Part shown: positions 54,985-63,214 of the stretch, piece by piece
How the letters are laid out: each line of letters starts with the position of its first letter
Numbering within the stretch: the first letter of the stretch is position 1
DNA from: Bacillus sp. EB106-08-02-XG196
GTDB taxonomy: Bacteria; Bacillota; Bacilli; Bacillales; Cytobacillaceae
NCBI RefSeq assembly: GCF_013396335.1
Contig: NZ_JABWSY010000006.1
Location: 62,001-126,000 of the forward strand
Length of the DNA stretch: 64,000 nt
Reading direction: 5' to 3'
The notes under the pieces: generated by a model
What the model saw: only the letters and a program-made list of their open reading frames with translations
What the model was told of the DNA's origin: nothing
Databases searched by the model: none
Position numbers and translations under genes: made by a program

Positions 54985-55860
54985 CTATCCATTAATGATT
55001 TTTCCACCGTTAACATGGATGATTTGGCCGCTTACATAGGAAGAATCATCAGACGCCAGATATACATAACTTGGGGCAAGTTCATAGGGTTGCCCTGCTC
55101 TGCCCATTGGGGTATCGGTTCCAAAGCTTACGACTTGGTCTTCAGTGAATGTTGAGGGAATGAGCGGTGTCCATATCGGACCCGGTGCGACACCGTTAAC
55201 TCTAATTCCTTGTGGTGCAAGTGATTTTGCCAGTGAACGTGTAAAGGTCACGATGGCACCTTTTGTAGCAGAGTAATCTAATAATTGTTCATGTCCAGCA
55301 TAGGCAGTGATAGAGGTTGTATTGATAATAGCGGCACCTTGTTTCAGGTAAGGCAGTACCATTTTAGACATATAGAAATAGGAAAAAATATTGGTTCGGA
55401 AGGTTTTTTCAAGCTGAGCAGAAGTGATATTTAGCAGACTCTGTTGAGGATGCTGCTCTGCTGCATTGTTGACTAAAATATCAATTTTTCCAAATTGGTC
55501 TTTTGTTTGATTAACAATATCCTTACAAAAATCTTCATTGCCAATATCGCCGGAAAAGAGCAGGCATTTACGGCCTTCTGCTTCAACTAGTGCTTTTGTT
55601 TCTTCTGCATCCTGGTGCTCCTCTAAGTAGGAGATGGCAACATCTGCCCCTTCTTTTGCAAAATAAATGGCTACTGATTTACCAATTCCACTATCCCCGC
55701 CAGTAATAATGGCTGTTTTACCAGCTAGTTTCCCAGCACTTTTATAGTTCGAATCAACTGAAATTGGACGAGGATTCATTTCACTTTCAATGCCAGGCTG
55801 ATGATTCTGATGCTGTGGTGGGAAAGCCTTCTTTTGATGTTGTTGATTATTGTTGGTCAT
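54985..55860 (-). CDS. Short-chain dehydrogenase/reductase, general-stress type
   Basis: A 291-residue NAD(P)-dependent oxidoreductase. After a 45-residue polar, Gln/His-rich leader comes the cofactor motif TGGDSGIG (53-60), then NNAAEQ, the catalytic Ser183 region and YSATK (Y196, K200). The long leader and the block PRPISVDSNYKSAGKLAGK are typical of Bacillus YdaD/YhdF-like proteins controlled by general stress, so that role is plausible here. The substrate is unknown. Confidence 0.88.
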   Translation of the reverse strand: MTNNNQQHQKKAFPPQHQNHQPGIESEMNPRPISVDSNYKSAGKLAGKTAIITGGDSGIGKSVAIYFAKEGADVAISYLEEHQDAEETKALVEAEGRKCLLFSGDIGNEDFCKDIVNQTKDQFGKIDILVNNAAEQHPQQSLLNITSAQLEKTFRTNIFSYFYMSKMVLPYLKQGAAIINTTSITAYAGHEQLLDYSATKGAIVTFTRSLAKSLAPQGIRVNGVAPGPIWTPLIPSTFTEDQVVSFGTDTPMGRAGQPYELAPSYVYLASDDSSYVSGQIIHVNGGKIING

Positions 55861-55928
55861 TTATTTTACCTCCAAGGATATTTACCATTTTAGTTTGAGA
55901 TATATGCACAAAAATATGAGCAAAATAA

Positions 55929-55989
55929 AAAAGGGTGAAAGGAATATTTCCTTTTCACCTAGTGAAAAGAGATCTCCTTTTCACCTTTT
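55929..55989 (-). terminator. Two tandem similar hairpins after yajQ
   Basis: GGTGAAAGGAA/TTTCCTTTTCACC (55934-55959) is followed by a second, similar hairpin GTGAAAAG/CTCCTTTTCACC (55962-55985). On the minus strand the first is followed by CTTTTTTATTTT, a terminator for yajQ. The second looks like a duplicate. Confidence 0.65.
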
Positions 55990-55998
55990 AGAGAGTTA

Positions 55999-56490
55999 TT
56001 ATCTGTAATTAAGAAATTGAACATCGACCGTTAAATCTGCTTCTCGTACCAATGAAATAATCTTTTGTAAATCATCACGGTTTTTACCGCTAACTCTGAC
56101 TTGATCGTCTTGAATTTGGCTTTTTACCTTAAGACCGCTATTTTTAATAATTGTATTAATTTTTTTTGCATTTTCTTTATCAATTCCTTGAACCAGCTTT
56201 GCTCTTTGACGAACAGTCCCGCCAGACGCTTTTTCCATTTTACCATAATCAAGATTCTTCACAGGAACCCCTCTTTTGATTAACCTGCCAAGCAAGACGT
56301 CTTTTAACTGGTCCATCTTAAATTCATCATCTGAAACTAGAACAAGTTCTTCTTTATCTAGTGTAACCTCACTTTTGCTGCCTTTAAAATCATAACGGGT
56401 TTTAATTTCCTTCATTGTTGCGGTAATTGCATTATTGACTTCAGTAAATTCTACTTTGGATACAATATCAAATGATTCATCTTTGGCCAT
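55999..56490 (-). CDS. yitK: YajQ family nucleotide-binding protein (YitK)
   Basis: A 163-residue cytoplasmic protein with two ferredoxin-like halves. The start [19 protein letters not shown] and the blocks [12 protein letters not shown] and [19 protein letters not shown] are near-consensus for the UPF0234/YajQ family. YajQ-like proteins have been shown to bind c-di-GMP in Xanthomonas; whether this one does is unknown. It stands divergent from yitL. Confidence 0.94.
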   Translation of the reverse strand: MAKDESFDIVSKVEFTEVNNAITATMKEIKTRYDFKGSKSEVTLDKEELVLVSDDEFKMDQLKDVLLGRLIKRGVPVKNLDYGKMEKASGGTVRQRAKLVQGIDKENAKKINTIIKNSGLKVKSQIQDDQVRVSGKNRDDLQKIISLVREADLTVDVQFLNYR

Positions 56491-56626
56491 AGTAATAATA
56501 CCTCCAATATATTTTTAATAACGGTATGTAATCCTGCTAAAGTTTCCCTTTATGGCTACATTATAGTAAAATATAGCAAGTCAAACAACCCTATGGACAA
56601 CTATAGGAGAGAAAAGGTGAGTTAAG

Positions 56627-57490
56627 ATGTCTTTACAAGAACTTATAGGTCAAACCGTTACTTTAACGGTAGCACGAAAAGCCGACTTCGGCTATTTTTT
56701 AACAGATGGAAATGAAGATGTTTTGCTGCATATAAATGAGGCTGACCGAGAATATGAAGAAGATGAATCCGTTGAGGTTTTTCTTTATGTTGACTCCGAA
56801 GGCAGGACGTCTGCTTCTACAACCATACCTGAAGTAGCGATTGGCAAATACGCTTGGCTTAAAGTAGTAGATTCCAACCCTCATGTTGGGGTGTTTTTGG
56901 ATATTGGGATTAAAAAAGATTTATTATTAGGGATTGATGATCTTCCAGTCCATAAATCAGTCTGGCCTATGGCAGGGGATTTGGTTTATGTTACCTTAAG
57001 GGTAAATAACAATTATCTTTTATATGCAAAGCTAGCAACTGACCCTGTCATTGAATCAATTTCAACAAAGGCGACTAGGGCTGATTTTAACAAAAATATT
57101 CAAGGGCATATCTATCGGACAGCAAAGGTTGGCAGCTGGATCTATACCATTGAAGGCTATAAAGGCTTTATTCATGAGTCTCAAAGACAAAAAGAGCCGC
57201 GGTTAGGGCAAATGGCAGAAGGGCGAATTATTGATGTTAAGGAAGATGGGACAGTGAATGTTTCTTTACTGCCGAGGAAACAGGAATCACAGGATCTCGA
57301 AGCTGAACGTGTCTATGAGTATTTAATGAGCAGAAATGGTGCCATGCCATTTAATGATAAAAGTATGCCAGAGGAGATACAAGAACGTTTTCAGTTAAGT
57401 AAAGGTGCTTTTAAGCGTGCACTTGGAAAACTAATGAAAGACGGTCGAGTATATCAAGAAGGAAGCTGGACTTACTTGAAAAAAGATTAG
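56627..57490 (+). CDS. yitL: CvfB-type S1 RNA-binding protein YitL
   Basis: A 287-residue protein of the CvfB family with three successive S1-like RNA-binding domains (about 1-60, 65-140, 150-215) and a C-terminal winged helix (AMPFNDKSMPEEIQERFQLSKGAFKRALGKL). CvfB in S. aureus affects virulence gene expression; in Bacillus the role is open. GGAGAGAAAAGGTGAG precedes the ATG. Confidence 0.92.
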   Translation: MSLQELIGQTVTLTVARKADFGYFLTDGNEDVLLHINEADREYEEDESVEVFLYVDSEGRTSASTTIPEVAIGKYAWLKVVDSNPHVGVFLDIGIKKDLLLGIDDLPVHKSVWPMAGDLVYVTLRVNNNYLLYAKLATDPVIESISTKATRADFNKNIQGHIYRTAKVGSWIYTIEGYKGFIHESQRQKEPRLGQMAEGRIIDVKEDGTVNVSLLPRKQESQDLEAERVYEYLMSRNGAMPFNDKSMPEEIQERFQLSKGAFKRALGKLMKDGRVYQEGSWTYLKKD

Positions 57491-57560
57491 TATATGATAC
57501 ATACTCTAATTCAAAATGACGGAAACTAACTATTGAAGGAATTTTGAAAGGGGTATTTAT

Positions 57561-57692
57561 ATGCCGCATACATCAGATAATGATAAAAAAGCACAAGACA
57601 ATGATGCATTAAGACATGAGAAAAACATGATGCGAGAAAAAAATCGCCAAGCAGGTAAAAATCAATATTCGAAAAAAACGGACCATAAATAA
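57561..57692 (+). CDS. Small basic protein, DUF3941-like
   Basis: A 43-residue highly charged protein (MPHTSDNDKK to SKKTDHK) without hydrophobic stretches, probably disordered. The text resembles the DUF3941 family of Bacillaceae as I remember it. AAGGGG precedes the ATG, and a strong terminator follows. The function is unknown. Confidence 0.75.
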   Translation: MPHTSDNDKKAQDNDALRHEKNMMREKNRQAGKNQYSKKTDHK

Positions 57693-57723
57693 GAAATAAG
57701 CGGGAGTTTTCCCGCTTATTTCT
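57692..57723. terminator. Bidirectional terminator, DUF3941-like gene / yitS
   Basis: AGAAATAAGCGGGA pairs perfectly over 14 bases with TCCCGCTTATTTCT. Confidence 0.92.
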
Positions 57724-57724
57724 A

Positions 57725-58585
57725 TTATGATGGCAGTTTGTTTAAAAAGAAAATGGCAATTGTGCCTGGACCTGTGTGGGCACCAACTGCTGAGCCGATA
57801 GAAGAGATGAAAACCTCTTTTGGATTTAATTCCTCCTCAATCATTGCTTTCACTTCGGAGGCTGTCTCTACAGTATCAGCGTGACTTATTCCGACAACTT
57901 GATCATTAAAGTTGTCACTGCGTTCTCTCATGATATCAAGTATTCGACGAAAAACCTTCTTTTTTCCTCGTATTTTTTCAATTGGAACGAGTTTTCCATC
58001 GTCTACATTCAAAATAGGTTTTATATTCAGTAATCCACCCAAAAAAGCCGAAGCTTTCGATACACGACCGCCTTTAGCTAAATAATCTAAGTCCTCTACT
58101 GTAAACAAATGCTCCATATGCTGACTGCGAAATAACACATCATTTAAAATTTTTTCCTTTGAGACATTTTCGGCTGCAAGCCTTGCTGCTTCTTTTACGA
58201 CAAGGCCAAAACCCAGAGAAGCACATTTTGTATCGACAATCGTTAAATTAAAGTTTGGATATTTTTCTTTTACTTGGTCAAGAATCATAACAGATGTCTG
58301 ATATGTACCAGATAATGCTGAAGAAAAAGCAATATATATTCCATCTTCATTATTTTCAGCCATATTAGTAAAAACTTCCTCAAATAATAAAGGAGAAACC
58401 TGAGACGTTTTCGGAACATCGCCCGCTCGTATGGCGTCATACACAGTTTTCGGATCAATTGTTTTAACATCCTCATATTCTTGCCCATTAACCTGTACCT
58501 TAAGTGGGAATAATGTGACGTTATGTGCAGAGTAAAAATCTTTTGGTAAATCGCATGCGCTGTCAGCTAGTATTTTTACCGGCAT
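57725..58585 (-). CDS. yitS: DegV family fatty-acid-binding protein YitS
   Basis: A DegV/FakB-type protein of 286 residues that binds fatty acids for phosphorylation by a FakA kinase. The start KILADSACDLPKDF, the SQVSP block, DTKCASLGFG and GAHTGPGTIAIFF are typical. It is the first gene of the yitS-yitW block but on the minus strand. AGGTGA fits the ATG at 58585; an in-frame GTG at 58594 overlaps that site. Confidence 0.9.
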   Translation of the reverse strand: MPVKILADSACDLPKDFYSAHNVTLFPLKVQVNGQEYEDVKTIDPKTVYDAIRAGDVPKTSQVSPLLFEEVFTNMAENNEDGIYIAFSSALSGTYQTSVMILDQVKEKYPNFNLTIVDTKCASLGFGLVVKEAARLAAENVSKEKILNDVLFRSQHMEHLFTVEDLDYLAKGGRVSKASAFLGGLLNIKPILNVDDGKLVPIEKIRGKKKVFRRILDIMRERSDNFNDQVVGISHADTVETASEVKAMIEEELNPKEVFISSIGSAVGAHTGPGTIAIFFLNKLPS

Positions 58586-58680
58586 GAAGCTCACCTGCTT
58601 TCAAGCTAATATAGTTAGTTTCAGTTTATCGGTTTCACCTCAAAAATACAATTATCTGCATAGAGATAATACCTCAAAAG

Positions 58681-59541
58681 TTGAAGGAGATGGTGCTTTT
58701 GTTATGGCAGCAAACCAAAAAATCAATCATTGTTATTGTGGGTGCATTACTAAATGCCCTGGCAATAAATTTATTTTTAATTCCAGCAAATGTTTATTCT
58801 AGCGGATTTACTGGAATAGCACAATTATTATCGAAGGTATTAAGTGAACAAACCCCCTTGAATATTTCAATGGGATTTTTATTACTATTGCTGAATATAC
58901 CAGTAGCCATTTTAGGGTGGTTGAAGGTAGGTAAATCCTTTACCATTTATAGTTTTTTAAGTGTGGCTTTATCGTCACTATTCTTAGAATTAATTCCCAT
59001 TACACAAGTTTCAAAAGATATTCTCCTTAATGCGGTATTTGGCGGGGTAATACTAGCAGTTGGTGTTGGAATCACCTTGAAATGGGGGGCTTCAACTGGG
59101 GGCTTAGATATTATTGCGATGGTTTTATCAAGGATGAAAGATAAACCGATTGGCAGTTATATGTTTATTTTAAACGCATTTATTATTATTACTGCTGGAT
59201 TTTTATATGGATGGGAAAAAGCCCTCTATACGATTGTTTCCTTATATGCTTCAACAAGAGTAGTGGATGCTATCCATACGAGGTATGCTAAGCTTACAGC
59301 AATGATTATTACAAAAAAGGCAGATGAGCTAAAGGCAGCTATCCATTCGAAGTTAGTAAGAGGAATTACAATGATTCCTGCAAAAGGTGCCTTTTCAAAT
59401 GAATCTAGAGACATGCTGATGATTGTTATTACCCGTTATGAGCTATATGATTTGGAACGTATCCTTGCTGAGGTTGATCCAAATGCATTTACCAATATCA
59501 TTCAGACAACTGGAATTTATGGATTCTTTAGGCGTGAATAA
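58681..59541 (+). CDS. yitT: YitT family membrane protein (DUF2179)
   Basis: A membrane protein of up to 286 residues: five or six helices in the N-terminal 170 residues, then a soluble DUF2179 domain (about 190-286, TRYELYDLERILAEVDPNAF, TGIYGFFRRE). The function is unknown. The start is uncertain: TTG at 58681, ATG at 58690 and TTG at 58699 are in frame. AAGGAG (58684-58689) is best spaced for TTG 58699. Confidence 0.88.
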   Translation: MKEMVLLLWQQTKKSIIVIVGALLNALAINLFLIPANVYSSGFTGIAQLLSKVLSEQTPLNISMGFLLLLLNIPVAILGWLKVGKSFTIYSFLSVALSSLFLELIPITQVSKDILLNAVFGGVILAVGVGITLKWGASTGGLDIIAMVLSRMKDKPIGSYMFILNAFIIITAGFLYGWEKALYTIVSLYASTRVVDAIHTRYAKLTAMIITKKADELKAAIHSKLVRGITMIPAKGAFSNESRDMLMIVITRYELYDLERILAEVDPNAFTNIIQTTGIYGFFRRE

Positions 59542-59555
59542 GGAGGGGGTAAAAC

Positions 59556-60035
59556 ATGAGAAGTATTTTATGTGTGATTTTGTTTCTATTTCCCTTTAGT
59601 TTAAAAGGAGAAGCAAATTATGGTGAAGACAATCATTCATTTCAATTTTCAGTAACTCCTATTGCTGGACATGAGAAGGTGGAATTCGAGATACTAATCA
59701 AAAATCCATGGGATCACCCAATTAGCTTTGAGTTTCCTACCTCTCAATATGTTGAGATTTCTGTGGCAGATGCATCTGGGCATGAGGTATATCGATATTC
59801 AAAAGGCAGATTTTTTTTACAGGCCTGGCAAACCCTTAAGATTGACCCGCATCAAACCTTTAGAAAGGTAGAAAAATGGAATTACCAAGTAAATGGAAAA
59901 AGAGTTCCTGAAGGACAATATACAGTTACTGCCACTCTCTTACCAAGAAAACTAAATGACCAACCGTTAAGTAACAACCAAAAATTAGTCAGTAAGGTAA
60001 ATTTTAATATTCCAGCAGAAAATCCTGAACCATAA
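59556..60035 (+). CDS. ipi: BsuPI-type proteinase inhibitor domain protein
   Basis: A 159-residue protein with an N-terminal hydrophobic signal (ILCVILFLFPFSLKGEA) and one BsuPI domain, an Ig-like beta sandwich (NPWDHPISFEFPTSQYVEISV, FFLQAWQTLKIDPHQT). BsuPI is the intracellular protease inhibitor of B. subtilis; here the signal suggests an exported version. The gene has the same position as ipi, after yitT. AAGGAGGGGG precedes the ATG. Confidence 0.87.
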   Translation: MRSILCVILFLFPFSLKGEANYGEDNHSFQFSVTPIAGHEKVEFEILIKNPWDHPISFEFPTSQYVEISVADASGHEVYRYSKGRFFLQAWQTLKIDPHQTFRKVEKWNYQVNGKRVPEGQYTVTATLLPRKLNDQPLSNNQKLVSKVNFNIPAENPEP

Positions 60036-60116
60036 AGCCTTCATGATGACCGAAATTAGAAGAATTATGAAAAAGTGGTAACCATGAACAGTTCATGACA
60101 CGGCCTGATGAGAAAT

Positions 60117-60150
60117 GAAAAGCTGGCACACAAGTAATGTGCCAGCTTTT
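60117..60150. terminator. Bidirectional terminator, ipi / DUF3813 gene
   Basis: AAAAGCTGGCACA pairs perfectly with TGTGCCAGCTTTT. Confidence 0.92.
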
Positions 60151-60153
60151 CTA

Positions 60154-60339
60154 TTATTTCAATTGCTCAAGCTCATTTTGCATTTCTTGGAGCTGACTTT
60201 GTTCTGCGACTGTTGAATTAGCGTATGCTGAACTTAATGCATTTTTCGCTTTCGAAACCACAGAATTACGTTCAGCAGGGTCGGCCGTTTTCGCCATCTC
60301 AACAAATCTTCTTGCTTCTTGGAATAACTGGTTTCCCAT
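60154..60339 (-). CDS. DUF3813 family small protein
   Basis: A 61-residue helical soluble protein. The text ALSSAYANSTVAEQSQLQEMQNEL matches the DUF3813 family of Bacillaceae. The function is unknown. Its ribosome site GGAGGG lies inside the end of the gene before it on the minus strand, so the two are coupled. Confidence 0.82.
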   Translation of the reverse strand: MGNQLFQEARRFVEMAKTADPAERNSVVSKAKNALSSAYANSTVAEQSQLQEMQNELEQLK

Positions 60340-60341
60340 CG

Positions 60342-60494
60342 TTATATCCCTCCAAGCGAGGAGTCACGCACATTGGACATTTTCTGGGCTTCCGCTTCAG
60401 CGTAGGTCATGTGGTAGGGAATACGTTCATCGTGTTTACTGACAGTATCCACTCCTTGCTGGACAAAGCGTTTTGATTTGTTTCGTTTACCCAT
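60342..60494 (-). CDS. Small unknown protein coupled to the DUF3813 gene
   Basis: A 50-residue polar protein (MGKRNKSKRF to DSSLGGI) with a basic start and an acidic helical centre (YAEAEAQKMS). GGAGGG precedes the ATG, and the stop lies two bases before the start of the DUF3813 gene. I do not recognise the family; the strong ribosome site and the tight coupling make it a likely real gene. Confidence 0.75.
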   Translation of the reverse strand: MGKRNKSKRFVQQGVDTVSKHDERIPYHMTYAEAEAQKMSNVRDSSLGGI

Positions 60495-60607
60495 TGCAAT
60501 CCCTCCAATTTGGTGAGCTTGGTGTGAAGCAGTGTAAACTGCCTCACAAAAATAGTATGCTCAAATCAAAGCTTTTCATTTAGGTAAACAATGGTGAACT
60601 ACTTAAA

Positions 60608-61420
60608 TTATTTTATATTTAACAAATCTGACAAATATACTCCGATACCATCTTCCTCATTCGTAAGGGTCACTTCATTTGCAATAGATTTGACTTTATC
60701 AATCCCATTTCCCATCGCTACGCCACGGCCAGCATACTCAAGCATTTCTAAATCATTATCTTCATCGCCAAAAGCAATAATTCTTTCAGGAGGAATGTTG
60801 AAGTATTCTGAAGCCTTTTTTAATCCAACAGCCTTGCTTAAGCCTGTTTTAATAATTTCAATGACATGCCATGGTGCCGCCCAGCTGCGATGATCGATGA
60901 CCTCAGCGTGAACATCTGACAAATGTTGGCGGATTTGTTTTAATTCATCTTCCTCCGTATGGATTAACAAACTAGTTGGGGAGTCTTTTAAATAATTTCG
61001 CAAATCACCAGTTGTTACATTTGGATTCCCCATACCGAATATATCTAACAGTTTTTCGTCATGATAGTGGAAATAAACATCATCAATGACTTCGGCAATA
61101 ATATTGTGAAAGTTGAATGAACGGCATGCTTCTACAATGTCTTTGGCTACTTTTAAATCCAGAGGATCATGATAAAAACCCCAGCTTGAATCTAGCGGGT
61201 GATGCATAAAGGCTCCATTGAAATTCACAATGGGAGTATCAAGCTTAAGTTCGTGGTAGTAGGGTTCACTCGAACGATAGGGTCTTCCAGTTGCAATCAT
61301 AACCACGTGACCTAATTCTCGAGCTTTACTTAAAACGTTTTTTGTTTTCTTAGAAATCGTTTTATCATCTTTTAATAAAGTTCCATCTAAGTCCAATGCA
61401 ATTAAATGTTTTTCAGCCAT
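60608..61420 (-). CDS. yitU: Cof-type HAD phosphatase YitU
   Basis: A HAD-superfamily sugar or flavin-type phosphatase of 270 residues with a C2B cap. Motif I is ALDLDGTLL (D10, D12), motif II ATGRPY, motif III the Lys in SKAVGLKK, and motif IV GDEDNDLEML. YitU of B. subtilis can dephosphorylate a riboflavin pathway intermediate; that activity is possible here but is only inferred. Confidence 0.92.
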   Translation of the reverse strand: MAEKHLIALDLDGTLLKDDKTISKKTKNVLSKARELGHVVMIATGRPYRSSEPYYHELKLDTPIVNFNGAFMHHPLDSSWGFYHDPLDLKVAKDIVEACRSFNFHNIIAEVIDDVYFHYHDEKLLDIFGMGNPNVTTGDLRNYLKDSPTSLLIHTEEDELKQIRQHLSDVHAEVIDHRSWAAPWHVIEIIKTGLSKAVGLKKASEYFNIPPERIIAFGDEDNDLEMLEYAGRGVAMGNGIDKVKSIANEVTLTNEEDGIGVYLSDLLNIK

Positions 61421-61606
61421 AGTGACTCCTCTTTAATTGTTTTTTTATTCCATAAGTCTAAGCTTTAGATAAATAGCAAATGAAATGTTACACTACAAAT
61501 GTATATAAGTACTATGTTAACAATTTTATACCTTACCTGTAAAAAAATTCACTTCATTTGAATCGGATTTCCGATATAATTAATTTACCCAGGAGGTTCT
61601 TCCTAA

Positions 61607-62380
61607 GTGATTATCGTAGAAAAAAGTTTGCTGAAAAATAATCCTCATTTACATATAGTAAATAACAGTGAACAACAAAGAAGGCTTCCTCTCATTATTT
61701 TTAACCATGGATTTACCAGTGCAAAGGAGCACAACCTTCATTACGCCTATTTATTAGCGGAAAAGGGATTTCGGGTCATCTTACCAGAGGCGATATACCA
61801 TGGTGAAAGAGAGCAAGGTTTAACTGAGAAAAATCTATACAGTCAATTTTGGGAAATTGTCATTAAGACTATCCATGAATTAAACGATTATAAGGAATAC
61901 TATGTTAATGAGGGATTAGCAGACCAGGAGCAAATTGGACTTGCTGGAACTTCAATGGGCGGGATTGTTACCTTGGGTGCTTTAACCAAATATAAATGGA
62001 TTAAAGCTGCAGTCAGCTTAATGGGAATGCCTGCATATGAAGAATATTTACATTGGCAATTAGAACAAATGAAAAGCCTTGGGATTCCTCTTTCTTTTAC
62101 GGAGGAACAAATTGAAGAGCAATTATCGTTCCTTCGTCCATATGATTTAAGTCTTCAACCTGAAAAGCTTGAAAATCGCCCGTTATTATTTTGGCATGGA
62201 CAAAAGGATCCAATCGTACCCTTTCACTTAACGTATCAATTTTATCAATCGATAAAGGATAATTATGAGAAAACACCATCTAATATTCACTTTATAAGTG
62301 ATGCACAAGCTGATCACAAAGTTAGCAGAGAAGGTTTAAAAGCCACTGTTGCATGGTTTGAGAAACATTTATTAAAATAA
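61607..62380 (+). CDS. yitV: Alpha/beta hydrolase (esterase) YitV
   Basis: A cytoplasmic serine hydrolase of 257 residues. The oxyanion block NHGFTSAKEHN, the nucleophile Ser116 in GTSMGG, the acid region HGQKDPIVPF and the late His in ADHKVS form a full triad. It starts with GTG after AGGAGG. The substrate is unknown. It begins the yitV-yitW operon. Confidence 0.92.
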   Translation: MIIVEKSLLKNNPHLHIVNNSEQQRRLPLIIFNHGFTSAKEHNLHYAYLLAEKGFRVILPEAIYHGEREQGLTEKNLYSQFWEIVIKTIHELNDYKEYYVNEGLADQEQIGLAGTSMGGIVTLGALTKYKWIKAAVSLMGMPAYEEYLHWQLEQMKSLGIPLSFTEEQIEEQLSFLRPYDLSLQPEKLENRPLLFWHGQKDPIVPFHLTYQFYQSIKDNYEKTPSNIHFISDAQADHKVSREGLKATVAWFEKHLLK

Positions 62381-62395
62381 AAGGAGTGTTTTAAA

Positions 62396-62704
62396 ATGAA
62401 TGAAGAATTAAAAGAAAATATCATGGGTGCATTAGAATTGGTAATAGATCCAGAATTAGGTGTGGATATTGTAAATTTAGGTTTAGTATATGATGCTGAG
62501 ATGGACGATGAAGGAAACACTACGATTACCATGACGTTAACTTCAATGGGCTGCCCGCTTGCAGGAACAATAGTAGACCAAGTAAAAAGAGCGTTAGCAG
62601 ATATTCCTGAAATAAAAGAGGTTGAGGTTAATATCGTGTTTAACCCGCCATGGAACAAGGAAATGATGTCCCGCTATGCAAAAATCGCTTTAGGAATTCG
62701 ATAA
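62396..62704 (+). CDS. yitW: MIP18/SufT-like iron-sulfur assembly factor YitW
   Basis: A 102-residue DUF59 protein. DPELGVDIVNLGLVYDAE is the family signature, and TSMGCPLAG holds the conserved cysteine implicated in iron-sulfur cluster maturation. AAAAGGAG precedes the ATG. It sits between yitV and the DsrE-like gene in one operon. Confidence 0.94.
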   Translation: MNEELKENIMGALELVIDPELGVDIVNLGLVYDAEMDDEGNTTITMTLTSMGCPLAGTIVDQVKRALADIPEIKEVEVNIVFNPPWNKEMMSRYAKIALGIR

Positions 62705-62710
62705 GAAAAG

Positions 62711-63049
62711 ATGAAAAACAAGATCATTTTAGTTAGTTCCAACCAACTGGGCCGCGGCGATCAATTTCTTGGAGAGAACGTACTTGAAACCTATTTCACC
62801 TTAATGAAGCAAAGAGAAGAACTTCCTGCTGCTGTATTTTGTATGAACAGTGGTGTCCTAACCATGACAGAGGATTCCTTCGTTTCTGTTCACTTGAAAG
62901 AAATGGAAGAAAAAGGTGTGGAGATTTTGGCATGTAAAACCTGCGTTGATCATTACAAAGTGGAGGAAAAATTAACAGTTGGTAAAATTAGTGGTATGGC
63001 TGATTTTATTGAGTTATCGGCAAGATATGAAGTAATAACCATATCTTAA
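62711..63049 (+). CDS. DsrE-like protein, C-terminal domain of YedF type
   Basis: A 112-residue protein equal to the C-terminal DsrE-fold half of YedF, which is linked to selenium and sulfur transfer. Motifs: SSNQLGRGDQFLGE, VFCMNSGVLT, and EILACKTC with a CxxC. The N-terminal TusA-like domain of full YedF is absent, so it may act as a separate sulfur carrier or redox protein. It starts 6 bases after yitW with no strong ribosome site, so coupling is likely. Confidence 0.82.
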   Translation: MKNKIILVSSNQLGRGDQFLGENVLETYFTLMKQREELPAAVFCMNSGVLTMTEDSFVSVHLKEMEEKGVEILACKTCVDHYKVEEKLTVGKISGMADFIELSARYEVITIS

Positions 63050-63076
63050 ACAGCAGATTTTCTGCTGTTTTTTATT
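63047..63076 (+). terminator. Terminator after the DsrE-like gene
   Basis: AACAGCAGA pairs perfectly with TCTGCTGTT, followed by T. Confidence 0.9.
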
Positions 63077-63214
63077 TTTTCACTTCACAAAGTAGACATA
63101 TTATTTTAAATGTAATGTGAGGTAGTTCACTTATCCATAGTGGAATCCCCTATATAATACAGGTAATTAGGCTGTTTGGTTTTGTTGAAATGGCCGCTTT
63201 AGGAGGCGTTTCAT

